Source of the DNA: Mycolicibacterium sp. TUM20985
GTDB lineage: Bacteria; Actinomycetota; Actinomycetes; Mycobacteriales; Mycobacteriaceae
Direction of reading: 5' to 3'
Assembly: GCF_030295745.1 (NCBI RefSeq)
Contig: NZ_AP027291.1
Location: 5,394,001 to 5,458,000, forward strand
Length of the DNA: 64,000 bases
The notes below the pieces were generated by a model. It was given only the letters and a program-made list of their open reading frames with translations. It searched no databases and was not told the DNA's origin. Within the stretch, counting starts at the first letter, position 1. Each line of letters begins with the position of its first letter. Both the position numbers and the translations under genes were made by a program. Shown piece by piece: positions 61,045-64,000 of this stretch.

Positions 61045-61050
61045 TAGCAT
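61045..61050 (+). promoter_or_regulatory. -10 box of leaderless polymerase-domain gene promoter
   Basis: TAGCAT ends 7 nt before the ATG at 61058. Confidence 0.45.
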
Positions 61051-61057
61051 CGACGGC

Positions 61058-62302
61058 ATGGCGTCGACTTCGCTGTCCATGGACATCGGCGGTCGGCCCC
61101 TGCGGGTAACCAATCCGGACAAGATCGTGTTTCCGGACGCGGGTGTGACGAAGCTGGACCTGATCGAGTACTACCTCGCCGTCGCCGACGGTGCCCTGCG
61201 CGGGGTCGCCGACCGACCGATGATCCTCAAGCGATTCGTCAAGGGCATCACCGAGGAGGCCGTCTTCCAGAAGCGGGCTCCGGAGAAGCGACCGGACTGG
61301 ATCGAGGTGGCCGAACTCAAGTACGCCTCCGGCACGTCGGCCAAGGAGGCCGTCCTCACCGATGCGGCCGGCCTGGCGTGGGCGATCAACCTCGGATGCG
61401 TCGACCTCAACCCCCATCCGGTCCGCGCGCACGACCTGGAGCATCCCGATGAGCTCCGCGTGGACCTCGATCCCATGCCCGGCGTGGAGTGGCCGCAGAT
61501 CGTCGACGTCGCCCTGGTGGCCCGCGACGTGCTCACCGAGTACGGGCTGACGGCCTGGCCGAAGACCTCGGGAAGTCGCGGCTTCCACGTGTATGCCCGC
61601 ATCGAGCCGCGCTGGACCTTCCGCGAGGTACGCCTGGCTGCCGAGACCATCGCGCGCGAAGTCGAAAGGCGCGCACCGAATTTGGCGACCAGTCGGTGGT
61701 GGAAGGAAGAACGCGAGGGCGTCTTCGTCGACTTCAACCAGAACGCCAAGGACCGGACGGTCGCGTCGGCATACTCGGTGCGCTCGCGGCCCGACGCCCG
61801 GGTGTCGACCCCACTGCGGTGGGACGAGGTGCCCGGGTGCAGGCCAGAGGCCTTCACCGTCGCGACGGTGCCCGAGCGCTACGCCGACATCGGCGATCCG
61901 TGGGCCGGCATGGACGACGCGAGCGGCGGCTTGGAGGGCCTGCTCGTTCTGGCGAAGGAGTTGGGACCGGCCGAGAAGGCGCCCAAGGGAGCCCGGCGCG
62001 GCGATGATTCGACGCACCGCAGAGTGTCGGCGATGCCGCTGATCGAGATCGCCCGCACCAAGACCAAGGACGAGGCGATGGCGGCACTGGAGACGTGGAA
62101 GACCAAGTACGCCTCCGCCGCAGCGCGATTGGAGCCAATCGACGTCTTGGTCGACGGCATGCGGGGCCCGAGTTCGATCTGGTACCGCATCCGCATCAAC
62201 CTGCAGCACGTCCCTGAGGCTCAGCGACCGCCGCAGGAAGAACTCATCGCCGACTACTCGCCATGGGCGAAGTACTCGGGCGCCCAGTGGCACGAGCGGT
62301 GA
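61058..62302 (+). CDS. Stand-alone LigD-type polymerase/primase domain
   Basis: This 414-residue protein is an archaeo-eukaryotic primase-like polymerase of the LigD PolDom family without ligase or nuclease parts. The metal Asp pair is in RVDLDP (136 and 138), the third Asp is in VFVDFNQN (225), and the nucleotide-binding His is in SRGFHVY (177). The extra C-terminal 110 residues are basic. Mycobacteria have such free-standing PolD enzymes in addition to LigD, with a preference for ribonucleotides and a role in gap filling during repair. It is divergent from the FadD2-like gene, the same arrangement I recall for Rv0269c-Rv0270. Confidence 0.88.
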   Translation: MASTSLSMDIGGRPLRVTNPDKIVFPDAGVTKLDLIEYYLAVADGALRGVADRPMILKRFVKGITEEAVFQKRAPEKRPDWIEVAELKYASGTSAKEAVLTDAAGLAWAINLGCVDLNPHPVRAHDLEHPDELRVDLDPMPGVEWPQIVDVALVARDVLTEYGLTAWPKTSGSRGFHVYARIEPRWTFREVRLAAETIAREVERRAPNLATSRWWKEEREGVFVDFNQNAKDRTVASAYSVRSRPDARVSTPLRWDEVPGCRPEAFTVATVPERYADIGDPWAGMDDASGGLEGLLVLAKELGPAEKAPKGARRGDDSTHRRVSAMPLIEIARTKTKDEAMAALETWKTKYASAAARLEPIDVLVDGMRGPSSIWYRIRINLQHVPEAQRPPQEELIADYSPWAKYSGAQWHER

Positions 62303-62352
62303 AACCCGCGAGAACCGTTTGCTGATCGGGGCCCCCACGGACTCTTAACGAT

Positions 62353-62376
62353 GTTTTAGGAGTTACTCCCCGGTAC
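62353..62376 (+). promoter_or_regulatory. Possible SigF-type promoter for the second STAS gene
   Basis: GTTT and CGGTAC, 14 bp apart, resemble the GTTT...GGGTA form of mycobacterial SigF promoters, with one mismatch and a short spacer. The palindrome GGAGTTACTCC lies between them. Confidence 0.25.
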
Positions 62377-62464
62377 CTTATTTTGGGCGCTTACCTTGGG
62401 ATTCACGTCGGAGTGACGGCATCGCCGCCTTCTCACTCGGCAACCACCGAAGGGAGGCAGTGCC

Positions 62465-62920
62465 ATGACAATCGACAGCACCAGCCCAGCAACGAAATCC
62501 CGCTTCCGCTATGGAAACCCGACGGTCGAGTGCAACGGCGCCGAACTCCACAAGCAGTGCCGGCAGCTCGCCACCGTGCTGACCATCTCCGGTGCCATCG
62601 ACGAGGTGAACGTCGAAGTCGTTGCCGCACAAGCCAAGGGCTGCATCATCGCCGAGAAGCCGTTCATCCTCGATCTGAGTGGTGTGACGTCCTTCGCTGC
62701 ACAGGGCATCGCCCTGCTCGACGTCATCGACGAGGCCTGCCTCGCCGCTGGCGACGAATGGTCGTTGATCGTCAGCCAGCCGGTGTCGCGCACTCTGCGC
62801 CTCTGCGGCGTCGACGAGATCTTCCCCGCCGAGGCATCGGTCGCAGACGCGCTGCACCATTTCTCGGACGTCGCAGGCCAGCGCCGCCGAATCCTGCCCA
62901 TCCTCACCAAGTCCGCCTGA
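62465..62920 (+). CDS. STAS-domain protein lacking the phosphorylatable serine
   Basis: This 151-residue protein has a STAS fold (LTISGAIDEVN, FILDLSGVTSF, then AAQGIALLDVIDEAC). In place of the usual Asp-Ser-Ser-Gly, the loop reads Phe-Ala-Ala-Gln-Gly (77-81), so it should not be a target of RsbW-type kinases. It could be a constitutively active antagonist or a scaffold. A long leader (about 80 nt) and GGGAGG before the ATG indicate ordinary initiation. A 25-codon ORF and a hairpin terminator follow. Confidence 0.82.
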   Translation: MTIDSTSPATKSRFRYGNPTVECNGAELHKQCRQLATVLTISGAIDEVNVEVVAAQAKGCIIAEKPFILDLSGVTSFAAQGIALLDVIDEACLAAGDEWSLIVSQPVSRTLRLCGVDEIFPAEASVADALHHFSDVAGQRRRILPILTKSA

Positions 62921-62936
62921 GCGAAGGAATCACGAC

Positions 62937-63014
62937 ATGCTGATCGACGTCCGCTGGCTACGTTTCCTGCTGCAGCGCCACTTCAGGCCCGCCGTGGTTC
63001 AGCCCATCGGCTGA
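62937..63014 (+). CDS. Candidate 25-residue micro-protein
   Basis: The frame begins ATG at 62937, 16 bp after the STAS gene, with AAGGA 8 nt upstream. It encodes a basic, hydrophobic peptide (RWLRFLLQRHFRP in the middle) and stops at 63014, just before the terminator. The good ribosome site and the position inside the transcript support translation. The short length means coding selection cannot be judged from one sequence. Confidence 0.4.
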   Translation: MLIDVRWLRFLLQRHFRPAVVQPIG

Positions 63015-63036
63015 TCCGCCCGGCGCACCCGGCGAG

Positions 63037-63066
63037 AATGCCCACCTTCGCGAGGAGGTGGGCATT
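63037..63066 (+). terminator. Hairpin terminator after the STAS gene and micro-ORF
   Basis: AATGCCCACCT and AGGTGGGCATT form a perfect 11-bp stem around an 8-base loop (TCGCGAGG). Only a short T run follows, as is usual for mycobacterial terminators. Confidence 0.75.
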
Positions 63067-63161
63067 TCCATGTGAACACCTTGGTTCGAACTTTGAGAAC
63101 GCCGGGTACAGCACCCTGGCGGCGCCAACGACGGTGGCGTCATCGGGCGGAGGTCGGGGTC

Positions 63162-64000
63162 ATGAGTTCTCGCGAGGATACGACGGCGCAATCGGCCGAC
63201 ACCCGCCACACTGCGCCGGGCCAGCTCACCGGCGCGGTCGTCATGGTGGCGCTGGTATCGGCGGTGTCGGGGATGTTGTACGGCTATGACACGGGCATCA
63301 TCTCAGGTGCACTGCTGCAGATCACCGAGGATTTCGGTCTTGCCGAGTCCTGGAAGCAGGTCATCGCGGCCAGCATCCTGCTCGGGGCGGTCATCGGCGC
63401 GCTGACGTGCAGCTACCTGTCCGAGCGGTGGGGCCGCAAGCGGACGCTGGTGATGCTCGCTGCCGTCTTCGTCATCGGTGCCGTCTGGTGCGCCTTGGCG
63501 CCCAACCCCACACTGCTGTCGGTGGGTCGGCTGGTGCTGGGCTTCGCCGTCGGCGGTGCCACGCAGACCGCCCCGATGTACGTCGCCGAGATGGCCCCGC
63601 CCAAGTACCGGGGCCGGCTCGTCCTCTGCTTCCAGATCGCGATCGGCGTCGGCATCGTGATCGCCACCATCGTCGGCGCCTCGGAGTCGATCCCGTGGCG
63701 GTGGTCGATCGGTGCCGCGGCCGTCCCCGCCCTCATCATGCTGGGTCTGCTGCTGCGGTTGCCGGAGAGCCCGCGCTGGCTGGTCAAGCAGGGTAACGGT
63801 GACGACGCCCGCGCCGTGCTCGACGACGTCCGGCCCTCGGGCTACGACGTGGACGGCGAACTCGACGAGATGGCGGCGCTGGCCCAAGAGGAGGAGACCG
63901 CCAAGACACGAGGCTGGTCCGGCCTGCGCAAGGCCTGGGTACGCCCGGCGCTGATCCTCGGCTGCGGCATCGCCATCTTCACTCAGCTCAGCGGGATCGA
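63162..64000 (+). CDS. MFS sugar porter, N-terminal part (runs off the window)
   Basis: The frame from the ATG at 63162 stays open to the end of the window (279 codons). It shows the sugar porter signatures GYDTGIISGALL in helix 1, SERWGRKR in loop 2-3, VGRLVLGFAVGG, MAPPKYRGRL and PESPRWLVKQG before helix 7. A GGAGGTCGGGG site lies just upstream. It should import a sugar or polyol with protons. The C-terminal half is outside the window, and the terminator upstream separates it from the STAS gene. Confidence 0.9.
   Translation, partial: MSSREDTTAQSADTRHTAPGQLTGAVVMVALVSAVSGMLYGYDTGIISGALLQITEDFGLAESWKQVIAASILLGAVIGALTCSYLSERWGRKRTLVMLAAVFVIGAVWCALAPNPTLLSVGRLVLGFAVGGATQTAPMYVAEMAPPKYRGRLVLCFQIAIGVGIVIATIVGASESIPWRWSIGAAAVPALIMLGLLLRLPESPRWLVKQGNGDDARAVLDDVRPSGYDVDGELDEMAALAQEEETAKTRGWSGLRKAWVRPALILGCGIAIFTQLSGI

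Noticed and set aside
63086..63101. Second SOS-box-like site (TCGAAC plus half) before the sugar porter
   Set aside because: The right half AGAACG does not match GTTCGA, so only a half site exists.
1..64000. CRISPR arrays, insertion sequences, prophage genes, rRNA
   Set aside because: No spaced direct-repeat arrays, transposase or integrase motifs, phage structural genes or rRNA signatures were seen on reading both strands.

Overview
This window looks like a piece of chromosome from a fast-growing Mycobacterium (Mycolicibacterium type). The evidence is the high GC, a PknD-like kinase with an NHL sensor, a cutinase, a DUF222/13E12 HNH protein with a perfect mycobacterial SOS box, a trehalose-type Stf0 sulfotransferase, a DesA3-like desaturase, and many leaderless genes with TANNNT -10 boxes 5-9 nt before the start codon. 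From memory, 48-62 kb (MpaB-like oxygenase, TetR, VOC protein, alpha/beta hydrolase, FadE6-like, FadD2-like, LigD-type polymerase domain) follows the order of M. tuberculosis Rv0276-Rv0269c. I saw no rRNA, tRNA, CRISPR array, insertion sequence or prophage.

0-8 kb holds a PknD-like kinase, a cutinase, a methyltransferase, two anchored or secreted proteins of unknown role, and a Zn-alcohol dehydrogenase paired with a small membrane protein. 8-18 kb is the most unusual part. It has a processive family-2 glycosyltransferase, then a BcsA-like synthase translationally coupled to a STAS anti-anti-sigma factor and to one protein that fuses an RsbW-like kinase, a MASE1 membrane sensor, a PAS domain and an SpoIIE/PP2C phosphatase. 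A DesA3-like desaturase follows. On the other strand lie RmlA and a polyprenyl-phosphate sugar transferase. Together they read as a surface-polysaccharide locus with its own partner-switching circuit.

18-35 kb contains a Thr-rich membrane protein, a complete Dpp/Opp-type peptide importer, small secreted proteins, an Hsp70-like membrane protein with a poly-Thr tail, an L,D-transpeptidase-like protein, a PAP2-diacylglycerol-kinase fusion facing a second PAP2 protein, an NCS1 permease with a zinc-ribbon-like tail, a YchJ protein and the SOS-controlled HNH protein. 35-40 kb is a sulfation cassette: sulfatase, Stf0, CysD and CysNC. 40-44 kb is a sensor protein with a degenerate class III cyclase domain, coupled to an MscS channel with a degenerate cyclic-nucleotide-binding domain. 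Two copies of a 59-bp palindromic element bracket this pair.

44-64 kb contains methyltransferases, hydrolases, an MpaB-like oxygenase with a divergent TetR, the FadE6/FadD2/PolD block, and between FadE6 and FadD2 an apparent amine-use module: a LysR without a normal start codon, an APC permease and an (R)-selective amine transaminase. The window ends with a STAS protein lacking the phosphorylatable serine, a 25-codon micro-ORF, a strong hairpin terminator, and the start of an MFS sugar porter that runs off the edge.

All assignments come from reading motifs and from memory of families. No database search was run.
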